In this document: piece after piece, positions 52,680 to 62,338 of the stretch
Numbering within the stretch: the first letter of the stretch is position 1
Layout: each line of letters opens with the position of its first letter
NCBI RefSeq assembly: GCF_900156625.1
Contig: NZ_FTOB01000003.1
Coordinates: forward strand, 434,001-498,000
DNA: 64,000 bases
DNA from: Zobellia uliginosa
Lineage (GTDB): Bacteria > Bacteroidota > Bacteroidia > Flavobacteriales > Flavobacteriaceae
Direction of reading: 5' to 3'
Position numbers and translations under genes: made by a program
The notes under the pieces: model-generated
Seen by the model: the letters and a program-made list of their open reading frames with translations, nothing else
What the model was told of the DNA's origin: nothing
Database searches by the model: none

Positions 52680-54221
52680 TTATTTGGGGGATAAGACTAT
52701 AAAGGGGATTATCATTTCTTCCAATGAGATTCCGCCATGTTGATAGGTGTTACGATAGTAGCTCACGTAATGGTTGTAGTTGTTGGGGTAGGCAAAAAAC
52801 AAATCGTTTTTCGCGAATATAAACGAACTGCTCATATTGATACGCGGTAAATGGATTTCGGTCGGGTCTTTAGCGGCCAAAACGTCCTTTTCTTCGTAGG
52901 TAAGGCTTCTTCCGGTCTTATATCTAAGGTTGAGGCTCGTTTCCTTGTCTCCTATGACCTTTGAAGGTTGTTTTACGTTGATCGTTCCGTGGTCGGTGGT
53001 GATGATCAATTTCATGCCCATCTGTTGGGCCTGTTGTATTATCTCCAATAACGGAGAGTTCTTAAACCAACTCTGGGTAAGCGATCGGTAGGCTTTGTCG
53101 TTACTGGCCAGTTCTTTTATGACCTCCATTTCTGTTTTTGAATGCGAGATCATGTCCACAAAGTTGTATACGAGTACGCTTAGGTCGTTGTCTTTTTGCG
53201 ATTTAAAATTTTGCGATAGGTTTTTACCTTGCTTAAGGGTGCTGATTTTATGGTACTCCCATTTTATGTCAAGTCCCAGTCGCTTGATTTGCGCTCCTAA
53301 GAAATCGGCTTCATACAGGTTTTTTCCGCCTTCTTCCGTATCGTTTTTCCACCAATCGGGGTGTTTTTTCTCCATGGCCAATGGGGTTAGGCCGGAAAAA
53401 ATGGCGTTACGCGCATACTGGGTAGCGGTAGGCAAAATGCTGAAATAAGATTCTTCCTTGGTTTTCTTATAGAATGAACTTACGGTATCTTCAAAGGCGT
53501 ACCACTGGTCGTAGCGTAGGTTGTCGATTACAAGGAGTAGGGTGGGGCCTTCTTTTAATTCGGGCTGGACGAGTTCCTTGAACAGACGGTGGGAGAGTAC
53601 GGGGCCATCGCCGTCGAACCAGCTTTCGTAATTTCGCTCGACGAATTTTCCGAAATGGGTGTTGGCTTCGGCTTTTTGTGATTCGAGAATTTCGAACATA
53701 CTGCTGTCTTCAATGTCTTCGAGTCGAAGTTCCCAATAGATCAGTCGCTTGTATAGGTCTACCCATTCTTCCACGCAATTTACCATGGAAAGGTCCATGG
53801 CAATTTTTCGGAACTCCTGTTGGTAGTTGGAGGTGGTTTTTTCTGACACCAGGCGCGAATGGTCCAAATTCTTCTTTAAGGACAAAAGAATTTGGTTCGG
53901 GTTGACGGGTTTTATAAGGTAATCGGCAATTTTGGAGCCGATGGCCTCTTCCATAATGAATTCTTCCTCGCTCTTGGTTATCATTACCACGGGAAGCGAT
54001 AGATCTATTTTTTTTATCTCCGCCAAGGTTTCCAGCCCTGAGATACCGGGCATGTTTTCATCTAAAAAAACGATGTCTACTTGAGATTGCTGTAGCTCTT
54101 CCAAAGCTTCTTGGCCGCTCTGACAGGTTATGACATCGTAGTTTTTTCCTTGGAGAAATATTATATGTGGTTTGAGTAGATCGATTTCGTCATCTACCCA
54201 TAATATGGTGATTTTATTCAT
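52680..54221 (-). CDS. porX: PorX-type response regulator (REC + PglZ)
   Basis: The 513-residue protein has a receiver domain with acidic D10-D11 and phospho-acceptor D54 in VFLDENMPG and K104-like VMITKSEEE. A helical linker leads to a C-terminal PglZ/alkaline-phosphatase-type domain (LLLVIDNLRYDQWYAFEDT… TTDHGTINVKQP). PorX with kinase PorY regulates the type IX secretion system in Porphyromonas; its PglZ part cleaves cyclic oligonucleotides in reported work. porY is not in the window. This supports a T9SS-bearing flavobacterium. The gene is divergent from the HD gene and precedes tsaE. Confidence 0.93.
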   Translation of the reverse strand: MNKITILWVDDEIDLLKPHIIFLQGKNYDVITCQSGQEALEELQQSQVDIVFLDENMPGISGLETLAEIKKIDLSLPVVMITKSEEEFIMEEAIGSKIADYLIKPVNPNQILLSLKKNLDHSRLVSEKTTSNYQQEFRKIAMDLSMVNCVEEWVDLYKRLIYWELRLEDIEDSSMFEILESQKAEANTHFGKFVERNYESWFDGDGPVLSHRLFKELVQPELKEGPTLLLVIDNLRYDQWYAFEDTVSSFYKKTKEESYFSILPTATQYARNAIFSGLTPLAMEKKHPDWWKNDTEEGGKNLYEADFLGAQIKRLGLDIKWEYHKISTLKQGKNLSQNFKSQKDNDLSVLVYNFVDMISHSKTEMEVIKELASNDKAYRSLTQSWFKNSPLLEIIQQAQQMGMKLIITTDHGTINVKQPSKVIGDKETSLNLRYKTGRSLTYEEKDVLAAKDPTEIHLPRINMSSSFIFAKNDLFFAYPNNYNHYVSYYRNTYQHGGISLEEMIIPFIVLSPK

Positions 54222-54365
54222 TCAATTATAGTATTGCTTCGTTTCTTAAAGGCGAAATTTATGATTTTAAACCTGCTTATGCTATCAAAATATTAATTTA
54301 CCGAGTTTATTACTTTCGCTTTTAACTAACTTTACCATCGTGAACATTGCAAAGCAACAGCCATT

Positions 54366-55595
54366 TTGATAAATTCTAGAAAGCTTAAAATTTTTAATGA
54401 TCCAATTTACGGATTTATTACAATTCCTAACGGACTAATATTCGACTTGATCGGGCATCCTTACTTTCAGCGTTTGAGAAGGATTTCCCAAATGGGACTG
54501 TCGTATCTGGTTTATCCAGGGGCGCACCATACAAGGTTTCATCATGCCTTGGGCTCTATGCATCTTATGCAGAAGGCCTTACAGGTTTTGAAGTATAAAG
54601 GGGTCGATATTACCGAAGAAGAGGAGGAAGGCCTGTGTTGTGCCATCCTTTTGCACGACATCGGGCACGGACCTTTTTCCCATGCCATGGAACACAGTAT
54701 AGTAGAGAGTACGGACCACGAGTATATTTCATTGCAGTTTATGCATGCCCTGAACGAAATCTTTGACGGTCGGCTTTCGATGGCCATTTCAATTTTTAAG
54801 GGGCAGTACGAAAAACGCTTTTTGAACCAATTGGTGTCGAGTCAACTGGATATGGATCGACTCGATTACTTGAAGCGTGACAGTTTTTATACCGGTGTAG
54901 CCGAAGGCAATATCAATTCGGAACGATTGATTACCATGCTCAACGTAGTTGGTGGCAACCTGGTAGTTGAGGAAAAAGGAATTTATTCCGTCGAGAAATT
55001 TCTGATGGCCCGTCGTTTCATGTATTGGCAGGTTTACTTACACAAAACAGGAATTGTGGCCGAACAGTTGTTGATCCGAATTCTCAAGCGGGCCAAGGAA
55101 ATTATGGGGGAAGGACAGGTCATTGTATGTAGTGATGCCCTCCGTTTTTTTATGGAGCACCGAATCGAAAAGGAAAATTTTGATCTTAAAATATTGAATA
55201 TTTTTTCAAAACTTGACGACGTTGATGTCTTGGGGGCTATAAAATCATGGCAAGATCACGATGATTTTATCCTTTCCAAGCTTTGTGAGATGTTAATAAA
55301 TCGGTGGTTTCTCAAGGTGAAATTGAAGAATAGTCCTATAGCCGATACCGTTTTTCAAAAGCATACATCGCGTGTAAGGGAAAAATATACGCTTACGGAA
55401 AGTGAGGCGGCCTATTTTGTTTTTAAGGGGGTGATTGAAAACCGGGCCTACGACCGTCATCATCAGAACATCAATATTTTAAGAAAGAACAAGAAGCTTA
55501 TTGATGTAGCAAAGGCTTCCGATCAGTTGAATCTGAAAGCGCTCTCAAAAACGGTTACCAAATATTATATCTGTTATCCCAAAGATTCTGTTTAA
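54366..55595 (+). CDS. HD-domain phosphohydrolase (SAMHD1/COG1078-like)
   Basis: The 409-residue protein opens with [20 protein letters not shown], the family hallmark. Metal ligands: His in [20 protein letters not shown] in [17 protein letters not shown] and the distal Asp in [15 protein letters not shown]. Relatives hydrolyse dNTPs or related nucleotides. No ATG lies at the conserved start; a TTG at 54366 just before it is the only reasonable start, so TTG initiation is likely. lpxD follows after 23 bases. Function is likely nucleotide pool control; not certain. Confidence 0.87.
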   Translation: MINSRKLKIFNDPIYGFITIPNGLIFDLIGHPYFQRLRRISQMGLSYLVYPGAHHTRFHHALGSMHLMQKALQVLKYKGVDITEEEEEGLCCAILLHDIGHGPFSHAMEHSIVESTDHEYISLQFMHALNEIFDGRLSMAISIFKGQYEKRFLNQLVSSQLDMDRLDYLKRDSFYTGVAEGNINSERLITMLNVVGGNLVVEEKGIYSVEKFLMARRFMYWQVYLHKTGIVAEQLLIRILKRAKEIMGEGQVIVCSDALRFFMEHRIEKENFDLKILNIFSKLDDVDVLGAIKSWQDHDDFILSKLCEMLINRWFLKVKLKNSPIADTVFQKHTSRVREKYTLTESEAAYFVFKGVIENRAYDRHHQNINILRKNKKLIDVAKASDQLNLKALSKTVTKYYICYPKDSV

Positions 55596-55618
55596 CAATT
55601 TTTCTTACTTTTGTGCTC

Positions 55619-56668
55619 ATGGTATTTACAGCAGGTCAAATTGCAGGTATTTTAGAAGGAGAACTACACGGAAACCCAGAGGTGACCGTTCATAAATTGG
55701 CCAAGATAGAAGAGGGCGAGGAAGGTGCATTGACCTTTTTGGCAAATCCGAAGTATACTTCACATATATATTCCACGAAGGCATCCGTCACTATAGTGAA
55801 TAAGGATTTTGTCCCTGAGCACCCGCTCGAGACCATTCTTATTAAAGTGGATGATGCTTACGAGGCCTTTTCAAAAATTTTGGAGTTCTACAATCAGGTA
55901 AAGAATAACAAGACGGGAATAGAGGAACCGGTGTTTAAATCGGAGACGGCCAAATACGGTGCCGACTTCTACCTCGGTGCTTTTTCCTATCTCGGTAATA
56001 ACGTTACCATTGGGGATAACGTAAAAATACACCCTAATGTATACGTTGGCGACAATGTAAGCATTGCCAACAACGTTACCATATTTGCCGGGGCCAAAAT
56101 TTACTCCGAAACGGTTATAGGAAATAATTGTGTCATTAACAGTGGTGTCGTTATAGGTGCGGATGGCTTTGGATTTAGCCCGAATAAAGACGGTGAATTT
56201 CAAAAAGTGCCCCAGACCGGTAATGTTATCCTTGAAGATAACGTTGATATAGGGGCTGGTACCACAATAGATAGGGCTACTTTAGGTTCTACTATTTTGA
56301 GAAAGGGCGTCAAACTAGACAATCAGATTCAAATAGCACATAACGTAGAAATCGGTGAGCATACCGTTATTGCCGCGCAAACAGGCATTGCAGGGTCTAC
56401 CAAGATAGGTAAGCATTGTATGATCGGTGGCCAGGTCGGTATCGTTGGCCATATTACGATAGGAGACAACGTTAAAATCCAGGCCCAATCGGGTATCGGT
56501 CGAAATATAAAGAGTAATGAGGTATTGCAGGGATCTCCTGCCTTGAATTACGGAGACTACAATAAGTCGTATGTTTACTTTAAGAATTTACCGAAGATTT
56601 TAAATAGAATTGACGAACTGGAAAAAAACTACAGCGATCAATACAAGAATGAAACAGAGAACCATTAA
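55619..56668 (+). CDS. lpxD: UDP-3-O-acylglucosamine N-acyltransferase (canonical copy)
   Basis: Third step of lipid A synthesis, adding the N-linked acyl chain. At 349 residues it has the N-terminal uridine-binding domain ([11 protein letters not shown]), a left-handed beta-helix of hexapeptide repeats (V-x-I-G-x-N) and the catalytic His in [22 protein letters not shown]. The frame opens at a GTG at 55613 but the ATG at 55619 fits. Its 3' end overlaps the lpxC-fabZ start by 20 bases. It is the first of two lpxD-like genes in the window. Confidence 0.95.
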   Translation: MVFTAGQIAGILEGELHGNPEVTVHKLAKIEEGEEGALTFLANPKYTSHIYSTKASVTIVNKDFVPEHPLETILIKVDDAYEAFSKILEFYNQVKNNKTGIEEPVFKSETAKYGADFYLGAFSYLGNNVTIGDNVKIHPNVYVGDNVSIANNVTIFAGAKIYSETVIGNNCVINSGVVIGADGFGFSPNKDGEFQKVPQTGNVILEDNVDIGAGTTIDRATLGSTILRKGVKLDNQIQIAHNVEIGEHTVIAAQTGIAGSTKIGKHCMIGGQVGIVGHITIGDNVKIQAQSGIGRNIKSNEVLQGSPALNYGDYNKSYVYFKNLPKILNRIDELEKNYSDQYKNETENH

Positions 56669-58034
56669 GAAAGAGGTTATTTTAAAAGGCGTGGGTCTTC
56701 ACACCGGCGCAGAAGTAACCATGAAATTTGTTCCCGCAGCAGAGAATCACGGGTACGCATTCAAGAGGGTAGACCTAGAGGGTGAGCCTATTATTGAGGC
56801 CGATGCCAACTATGTGGTGAACACACAAAGAGGTACCAACTTGGAAAAGAGAGGGGTTAAAATACAGACTTCAGAGCATGTATTGGCCGCTTTGGTAGGT
56901 ATGGAAATCGACAATGTACTCATTGAACTCGATGCTCCCGAACCTCCTATTATGGATGGTTCGTCAAAATTCTTTGTGGAAGCCTTGGAGGAAGCGGGTG
57001 TTGAAGAACAGAATGCGGAAAGGGAAGAATATATCGTAAAAGACGTTATCTCATACAAAGATGAGGCAACGGGTAGTGAAATTACCGTTATTCCGGCAGA
57101 GAATTACCAAGTGACTACCATGGTGGACTTTGGTACTAAAGTGCTGGGAACGCAGAATGCCACCTTGGAGCGATTGTCCGATTTTAAGGATGAAATCTCG
57201 GAGGCCCGTACCTTTAGCTTCCTTCATGAATTGGAGATGCTTTTGGAAAACGGACTTATAAAAGGTGGTGACCTGAACAATGCTATCGTATATGTTGACA
57301 AGGAAATTTCCGAGGAAACCATGCGCAAGCTTGAAAATGCTTTCAATAAAAAGAAGCTTTCGGTAAAGCCTAATGGAATATTGGATAACCTTACCTTGCA
57401 TCAGCCCAATGAGGCCGCTAGGCATAAATTACTAGATGTGATCGGTGATTTGGCCTTGGCCGGTACCCGAATTCGCGGAAAGGTAATAGCGAACAAGCCA
57501 GGGCATCACGTGAATACCCAGTTCGCTAAAAAAATAGCGAAAATCATAAAACTTGAAAAGCGAAACAGCGTACCGAAGTACGACTTGGACAAGCAGCCTT
57601 TAATGGATATCCACCAGATTATGGATATGTTGCCACATAGGCCTCCATTTTTGTTGATCGACCGTATTTTGGAACTTTCCGATAGCCACGTTGTGGGGAT
57701 GAAGAATGTTACCATGAATGAACCTTTCTTTGTAGGCCACTTTCCGGGAGCACCGGTGATGCCAGGGGTTCTTCAGGTTGAGGCTATGGCGCAGACGGGT
57801 GGTATTTTGGTGCTTAGTACGGTTCCGGATCCCGAGAATTATCTTACTTTGTTTATGAAGATAGACAATGTAAAGTTCAAACAAAAAGTATTACCTGGTG
57901 ATACGCTTATTTTTCACTGTAGCTTGATTTCACCTATCCGTAGGGGTATTTGCCACATGCAGGCCTATGCCTATGCCAATGGAAAATTGGTTTGTGAAGC
58001 TGAAATGATGGCGCAAATCGTAAAAAAGAAATAG
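56649..58034 (+). CDS. lpxC/fabZ: Bifunctional LpxC deacetylase / FabZ dehydratase
   Basis: A 461-residue fusion. LpxC, residues 1-305: zinc ligands H77, H259 and D263 ([23 protein letters not shown]) deacetylate UDP-3-O-acyl-GlcNAc. FabZ, from residue 319: [20 protein letters not shown] with catalytic H364 in [12 protein letters not shown] and E378, dehydrating hydroxyacyl-ACP. This fusion is known and typical of Bacteroidota. It couples lipid A and fatty acid synthesis, which compete for hydroxyacyl-ACP. It overlaps lpxD by 20 bases; lpxA starts 1 base after its stop. Confidence 0.97.
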   Translation: MKQRTIKKEVILKGVGLHTGAEVTMKFVPAAENHGYAFKRVDLEGEPIIEADANYVVNTQRGTNLEKRGVKIQTSEHVLAALVGMEIDNVLIELDAPEPPIMDGSSKFFVEALEEAGVEEQNAEREEYIVKDVISYKDEATGSEITVIPAENYQVTTMVDFGTKVLGTQNATLERLSDFKDEISEARTFSFLHELEMLLENGLIKGGDLNNAIVYVDKEISEETMRKLENAFNKKKLSVKPNGILDNLTLHQPNEAARHKLLDVIGDLALAGTRIRGKVIANKPGHHVNTQFAKKIAKIIKLEKRNSVPKYDLDKQPLMDIHQIMDMLPHRPPFLLIDRILELSDSHVVGMKNVTMNEPFFVGHFPGAPVMPGVLQVEAMAQTGGILVLSTVPDPENYLTLFMKIDNVKFKQKVLPGDTLIFHCSLISPIRRGICHMQAYAYANGKLVCEAEMMAQIVKKK

Positions 58035-58035
58035 T

Positions 58036-58821
58036 ATGAACCAACCCCTGGCCTATATTCACCCGGGCGCAAAAATTGCTAAAAACGTTGTGGTGGAGCC
58101 TTTTACCACAATTCATAATAATGTAACGATAGGTGATGGCACTTGGATCGGTTCTAATGTAACCATAATGGAAGGCGCACGTATTGGGAAGAATTGTAAT
58201 ATTTTTCCGGGAGCCGTGATTTCCGCTCCGCCCCAAGACTTAAAATATAACGGAGAAGATACCATTGTAACCATTGGGGACAACACCACCATTCGGGAGT
58301 GTGCCACCATTCATAAGGGTACCTCCGATAGACATAAGACCGTAATAGGTAAGAATTGCCTGATTATGGCATATTGCCATATAGCCCACGATTGCATTGT
58401 GGGAGATAATTGTATCTTTTCGAACAATTCAACCCTTGCCGGTCATGTTACCATCGGGGATAACGTTATTTTGGCGGGCTTGGTGGCCGTGCACCAATTT
58501 GTATCGGTAGGCCAGCATGCCTTCGTTACGGGCGGGTCATTGGTAAGAAAAGATGTGCCGCCCTTTGTGAAGGCGGCCCGTGAACCTTTATCCTACGTAG
58601 GAATCAATTCTGTAGGCTTGCGTAGACGTGGTTTTCCTTCGGAAAAAATCCGCGAAATTCAGAATATCTATCGTATTCTTTATCAAAAACACTACAACAA
58701 TTCACAGGCAACTCAAATTATAGAGGCTGAAATGGAAGCAACACCCGAAAGGGACGAAATCCTTCAGTTTATAAGAGATTCCCAACGTGGAATCATGAAG
58801 GGGTATTTTAGCAATAATTAA
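58036..58821 (+). CDS. lpxA: UDP-N-acetylglucosamine acyltransferase
   Basis: First lipid A step, reversible acyl transfer from hydroxyacyl-ACP to UDP-GlcNAc. Length 261 residues is standard. Hexapeptide beta-helix repeats fill residues 8-190; the catalytic His lies in YCHIAHDCIVGDN; the C-terminal helical domain (SEKIREIQNIYRILY) is present. Start codon is two bases after the lpxC-fabZ TAG, so translation is coupled. Enzymes for steps 1-3 are thus consecutive here, in the order D-C/Z-A. Confidence 0.97.
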   Translation: MNQPLAYIHPGAKIAKNVVVEPFTTIHNNVTIGDGTWIGSNVTIMEGARIGKNCNIFPGAVISAPPQDLKYNGEDTIVTIGDNTTIRECATIHKGTSDRHKTVIGKNCLIMAYCHIAHDCIVGDNCIFSNNSTLAGHVTIGDNVILAGLVAVHQFVSVGQHAFVTGGSLVRKDVPPFVKAAREPLSYVGINSVGLRRRGFPSEKIREIQNIYRILYQKHYNNSQATQIIEAEMEATPERDEILQFIRDSQRGIMKGYFSNN

Positions 58822-58904
58822 TCATAGAATTAAGACGGAAACCAAATCATCGTAGGATAAAAATGGCCTCCGTTAAGGATCGTTAATAAAACAGTAAATT
58901 AGAA

Positions 58905-59471
58905 ATGGCATCAACATCAGATATTAGAAAAGGGCTTTGTATCCGTTATAATAACGATATATATAAAATCATTGATTTTTTACACGTAAAACCCGGGAAA
59001 GGACCGGCTTTTGTTCGTACAAAGTTGAAGAGCGTTTCGTCGGGAAAGGTATTGGACAATACTTTTTCTGCAGGCCATAAAATTGAAGATGTGCGAGTTG
59101 AGACCCGTACCTACCAATTTTTGTACGCCGAAGGTGAAACCTATCACTTTATGAATACCGATGATTATAACCAGATTACCCTTCAAGAAAGTGCGCTTGA
59201 TGCTCCTGGGTTGTTAAAGGAAGGAGAAGTGGTAAAGATTCTTTTCAACACGGAGGACAGTATGCCGTTAGCGGTAGAGATGCCCGCCAGTGTTATTCTG
59301 GAAGTCACCTATACCGAACCGGGCGTAAAAGGAAATACGGCTACTAATGCCACAAAGCCCGCCAAAGTTGAAACAGGGGCAGAGGTCAACGTGCCATTGT
59401 TTATCAATGAAGGGGACAAAATCAAGATAGATACCGAAAAGGGTAGCTATATGGAGCGTGTCAAGGAGTAA
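58905..59471 (+). CDS. efp: Translation elongation factor P
   Basis: The 188-residue factor relieves ribosome stalling at polyproline. The domain I loop carries Lys32 in VKPGKGPAFV at the site that is modified in E. coli (K34); no epmA/epmB pair is in the window, so modification is not known. The ending is the usual RxKE-type (GSYMERVKE), and length is normal. It sits between lpxA and the second lpxD-like gene, 84 bases after lpxA and 66 bases before the next gene. Confidence 0.97.
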   Translation: MASTSDIRKGLCIRYNNDIYKIIDFLHVKPGKGPAFVRTKLKSVSSGKVLDNTFSAGHKIEDVRVETRTYQFLYAEGETYHFMNTDDYNQITLQESALDAPGLLKEGEVVKILFNTEDSMPLAVEMPASVILEVTYTEPGVKGNTATNATKPAKVETGAEVNVPLFINEGDKIKIDTEKGSYMERVKE

Positions 59472-59536
59472 CGAATCTTGACAGCACGCTTTTATCAGAC
59501 GCTTTTCTTTTAGTAATAACCGTATACTACCGTCAA

Positions 59537-60469
59537 TTGAAATTTCCAAAGCCGCATTCCCTTAAAGCTGTTGCCACCCTGATTGATTGTGAATATGTGG
59601 GGGCAGATGATTTTCAAGTTTTGGGAATGAACGAAATCCACGTTGTCGAAAGCGGGGATATCGTTTTTGTAGATCATCCGAAATATTACGATAAGGCCTT
59701 GTCTTCGAAGGCTACGATAGTTCTTATCAATAAGAGAGTGGACTGCCCTGAAGGGAAGGCACTTTTGATCTCTGATGATCCTTTTCGTGATTTCAATAAA
59801 CTTTCGCTTCACTTTAAACCTTTTGAGAGGGCTACGGCCCTTGTGTCGCCTTCTGCTGAAATTGGCGAACATACCGTAATTCAACCCAATGCATTTATTG
59901 GAAACAATGTCAAGATCGGAAGGAATTGTTTGATCCATGCCAATGTCTGTTTGTACGATAATTGTGTGATTGGTGATAATGTTATTATTCACTCGGGAAC
60001 GGTTTTAGGGGGTGATGCCTTTTACTATAAAAACCGCCCTGAAGGGTTTGATAAACTGGTTTCCTGTGGTCGTGTCGTTATTGAAGACAATGTTGAAATC
60101 GGGGCACTTTGTACTATAGACAAGGGAGTTACGGGCGATACCACGATCAAGAGGGGGACGAAGTTGGACAATCAGGTCCATGTGGGGCACGATACCGTGA
60201 TCGGTGAGAAATGTTTGATCGCTTCCCAGACCGGAATTGCGGGTTGTGTTATTATTGAGGATGAAGTGACTATTTGGGGGCAAGTAGGAACAAATAGTGG
60301 AATAACCATAGGAAAAAAAGCCGTAATCATGGGGCAGACCGGGGTTACAAAATCTGTCGTAGGAGGTAGGAGCTACTTTGGGACACCCATTGAAGAATCC
60401 CGCGAAAAGTTAAAGCAACTGGCCAATGTCAAAAAAATTCCGTCCATTCTCAAAAAATTAGAAGAATAA
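59537..60469 (+). CDS. Second LpxD-like acyltransferase
   Basis: The 310-residue LpxD paralogue is shorter than the copy at 55619. The N-terminal domain is diverged (GDIVFVDHPKYYDKALSSKA), a hexapeptide helix follows, and the catalytic-type His is retained in NQVHVGHDTVIGEKCLIASQ. There is no ATG near the conserved start; the TTG at 59537 immediately precedes KFPKPHSLKAVATLI and upstream codons offer no ATG, so TTG is the start. The gene lies directly after efp and before sucD, apart from the other lpx genes. It may acylate a different sugar nucleotide or be a second N-acyltransferase. Confidence 0.85.
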   Translation: MKFPKPHSLKAVATLIDCEYVGADDFQVLGMNEIHVVESGDIVFVDHPKYYDKALSSKATIVLINKRVDCPEGKALLISDDPFRDFNKLSLHFKPFERATALVSPSAEIGEHTVIQPNAFIGNNVKIGRNCLIHANVCLYDNCVIGDNVIIHSGTVLGGDAFYYKNRPEGFDKLVSCGRVVIEDNVEIGALCTIDKGVTGDTTIKRGTKLDNQVHVGHDTVIGEKCLIASQTGIAGCVIIEDEVTIWGQVGTNSGITIGKKAVIMGQTGVTKSVVGGRSYFGTPIEESREKLKQLANVKKIPSILKKLEE

Positions 60470-60505
60470 TATGCGGTCTGAGTTCAGATTTCATTTGTAA
60501 ACCTA

Positions 60506-60513
60506 TATTTTTG
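60506..60513 (+). promoter_or_regulatory. Candidate sucD promoter
   Basis: TATTTTTG, full -7 match, 26 bases before the ATG at 60540. -33 TTG at suitable distance is absent. Confidence 0.4.
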
Positions 60514-60539
60514 TTACATTAAAATAAACTAGAGAGTAT

Positions 60540-61412
60540 ATGAGCGTTTTAGTCAATAAAGATTCCAAGATAATTGTTCAGGGCTTTACAGGTAGTGAAG
60601 GTACTTTTCATGCGGAACAAATGATCGAGTACGGTACCAATGTCGTAGGTGGTGTTACCCCTGGCAAAGGTGGTCAAGAACATTTAGGTAGACCGGTTTT
60701 TAACACGGTTGAAGAAGCCGTTGAAAAAGTAGGTGCGGATACAACCATTATTTTTGTGCCACCCGCTTTTGCTGCTGACGCTATTATGGAAGCTGCTAGT
60801 GCTGGTATTAAAGTCATTATAACCATTACCGAGGGTATACCCGTTGCCGACATGGTAAAGGCCTCTAATTACATCAAGCATATGGATTGCCGTTTGGTAG
60901 GTCCTAACTGTCCCGGTGTTATTACCCCAGGTGAAGCTAAAGTTGGTATTATGCCAGGTTTCGTTTTCAAAAAGGGAAATGTGGGTATCGTGTCTAAATC
61001 AGGTACGTTGACCTATGAAGCTGCCGATCAGGTAGTTCGTCAGGGCTTAGGTATTACTACGGCCATCGGAATAGGTGGTGACCCGATTATCGGAACCACT
61101 ACAAAGGAAGCCGTTGAGCTTTTGATCAATGATCCCGAAACCGAATGTGTCGTTATGATCGGTGAGATAGGTGGACAATTGGAGGCTGATGCCGCCAAAT
61201 GGTACAAAGAAAGTGGTAGCAAGAAGCCTGTAGTAGGTTTTATTGCCGGTGAAACTGCTCCCGCAGGAAGAACCATGGGCCATGCTGGTGCTATTGTAGG
61301 AGGAAGCGATGATACGGCTCAGGCTAAGAAGAAAATCATGAGGGAGCACGGAATTCACGTGGTGGATTCTCCTGCGGAAATCGGATTAAAAGTTAAGGAA
61401 GTTATGGGGTAA
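60540..61412 (+). CDS. sucD: Succinyl-CoA ligase, alpha subunit
   Basis: TCA-cycle enzyme, succinyl-CoA to succinate with substrate-level phosphorylation; the alpha subunit carries the phospho-histidine H248 in [12 protein letters not shown] and the CoA-binding domain ([15 protein letters not shown]). At 290 residues it is standard. The beta subunit sucC is not next to it, which is unusual outside Bacteroidota but common within. It ends in a strong terminator at 61431. Confidence 0.97.
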   Translation: MSVLVNKDSKIIVQGFTGSEGTFHAEQMIEYGTNVVGGVTPGKGGQEHLGRPVFNTVEEAVEKVGADTTIIFVPPAFAADAIMEAASAGIKVIITITEGIPVADMVKASNYIKHMDCRLVGPNCPGVITPGEAKVGIMPGFVFKKGNVGIVSKSGTLTYEAADQVVRQGLGITTAIGIGGDPIIGTTTKEAVELLINDPETECVVMIGEIGGQLEADAAKWYKESGSKKPVVGFIAGETAPAGRTMGHAGAIVGGSDDTAQAKKKIMREHGIHVVDSPAEIGLKVKEVMG

Positions 61413-61430
61413 TTCCCTTACGGATATAAG

Positions 61431-61466
61431 AATCCCGTTTTCGATTTCTCGGAAACGGGATTTTTT
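61431..61466 (+). terminator. Terminator after sucD
   Basis: AATCCCGTTT 61431-61440 with AAACGGGATT 61453-61462 and six T. Confidence 0.9.
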
Positions 61467-61490
61467 ATAGCCGTTCTATAAAACAAAACT

Positions 61491-61498
61491 TATATTTG
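61491..61498 (+). promoter_or_regulatory. Candidate fabG promoter
   Basis: TATATTTG, full -7 match, 29 bases before the ATG. It lies after the sucD terminator, so fabG would have its own start. Confidence 0.45.
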
Positions 61499-61527
61499 GA
61501 GTAGAACAAAGCAAATTTATTTAGAGC

Positions 61528-62274
61528 ATGAAATTGTTAGAAGGAAAAAATGCGATTATCACAGGTGCGAGTAGGGGAATTGGTACCGGTATTGCCAGGG
61601 TTTTTGCCGAAAATGGGGCCAACGTAGCCTTTACGTACAGTTCAAGTGAAGGACCGGCCTTGGAACTTGAAAAAGAATTATCAGGTTTAGGGGTTAAGGT
61701 CAAGGCCTATAAAAGTAATGCGGCCAGTTTTGAGGCGGCCGAGCAACTAGTGGCTTCGGTTTTGGAAGATTTTGGTGGAATCGACATTTTGATCAACAAT
61801 GCGGGTATCACTAAAGATAACTTGCTTATGCGTATGTCGGAAGCTGATTTTGATAGCGTTATAGAAATAAATTTAAAGTCCGTTTTCAATATGACCAAGG
61901 CGGTTCAGCGTACTATGTTGAAGCAAAGAAAAGGGAGTATTGTAAACATGAGTAGCGTGGTGGGTGTTAAAGGAAACGCTGGCCAGGCCAATTATGCCGC
62001 TTCAAAGGCAGGTATGATCGGTTTTACCAAATCCGTTGCTTTGGAGTTGGGCTCAAGAAATATTAGGTGCAATGCCATAGCGCCAGGTTTTATAGAAACC
62101 GAAATGACCGCTAAGCTCGATGAAAAAGTAGTTCAGGGCTGGCGAGAAGGTATTCCGCTTAAAAGGGGCGGTTCTCCTGAAGATATTGCAAATGCCTGTC
62201 TATTTTTTGCTTCAGACCTATCGGCATATGTTACGGGCCAGGTGCTGAACGTAGATGGTGGCATGCTGACATAG
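61528..62274 (+). CDS. fabG: 3-oxoacyl-ACP reductase
   Basis: The 248-residue short-chain dehydrogenase has TGASRGIG at 12-19, NNAG at 90-93, catalytic S143, Y156 and K160 (ANYAASKAG) and the final GGMLT. Full-length similarity to FabG of fatty acid elongation is strong (SSVVGVKGNAGQANY; PGFIETEMTAKL). NADPH is expected as cofactor. It stands between the sucD terminator and a hairpin before the VWA gene. Confidence 0.95.
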   Translation: MKLLEGKNAIITGASRGIGTGIARVFAENGANVAFTYSSSEGPALELEKELSGLGVKVKAYKSNAASFEAAEQLVASVLEDFGGIDILINNAGITKDNLLMRMSEADFDSVIEINLKSVFNMTKAVQRTMLKQRKGSIVNMSSVVGVKGNAGQANYAASKAGMIGFTKSVALELGSRNIRCNAIAPGFIETEMTAKLDEKVVQGWREGIPLKRGGSPEDIANACLFFASDLSAYVTGQVLNVDGGMLT

Positions 62275-62282
62275 CTTATATG

Positions 62283-62312
62283 GTCCGGAGAGGCATCAAT
62301 GCCCCTCCGGAC
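62283..62312 (+). terminator. Strong hairpin after fabG, terminator without clear T run
   Basis: GTCCGGAG-A-GGCAT pairs with ATGCC-C-CTCCGGAC (62283-62296 with 62299-62312), one mismatch and a 2-base loop. Only a short T-rich tail follows, so it may be an inefficient terminator or an mRNA-stabilising hairpin. Confidence 0.55.
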
Positions 62313-62338
62313 ATTTGGCTTTAAAAGAAACTTCTTTA

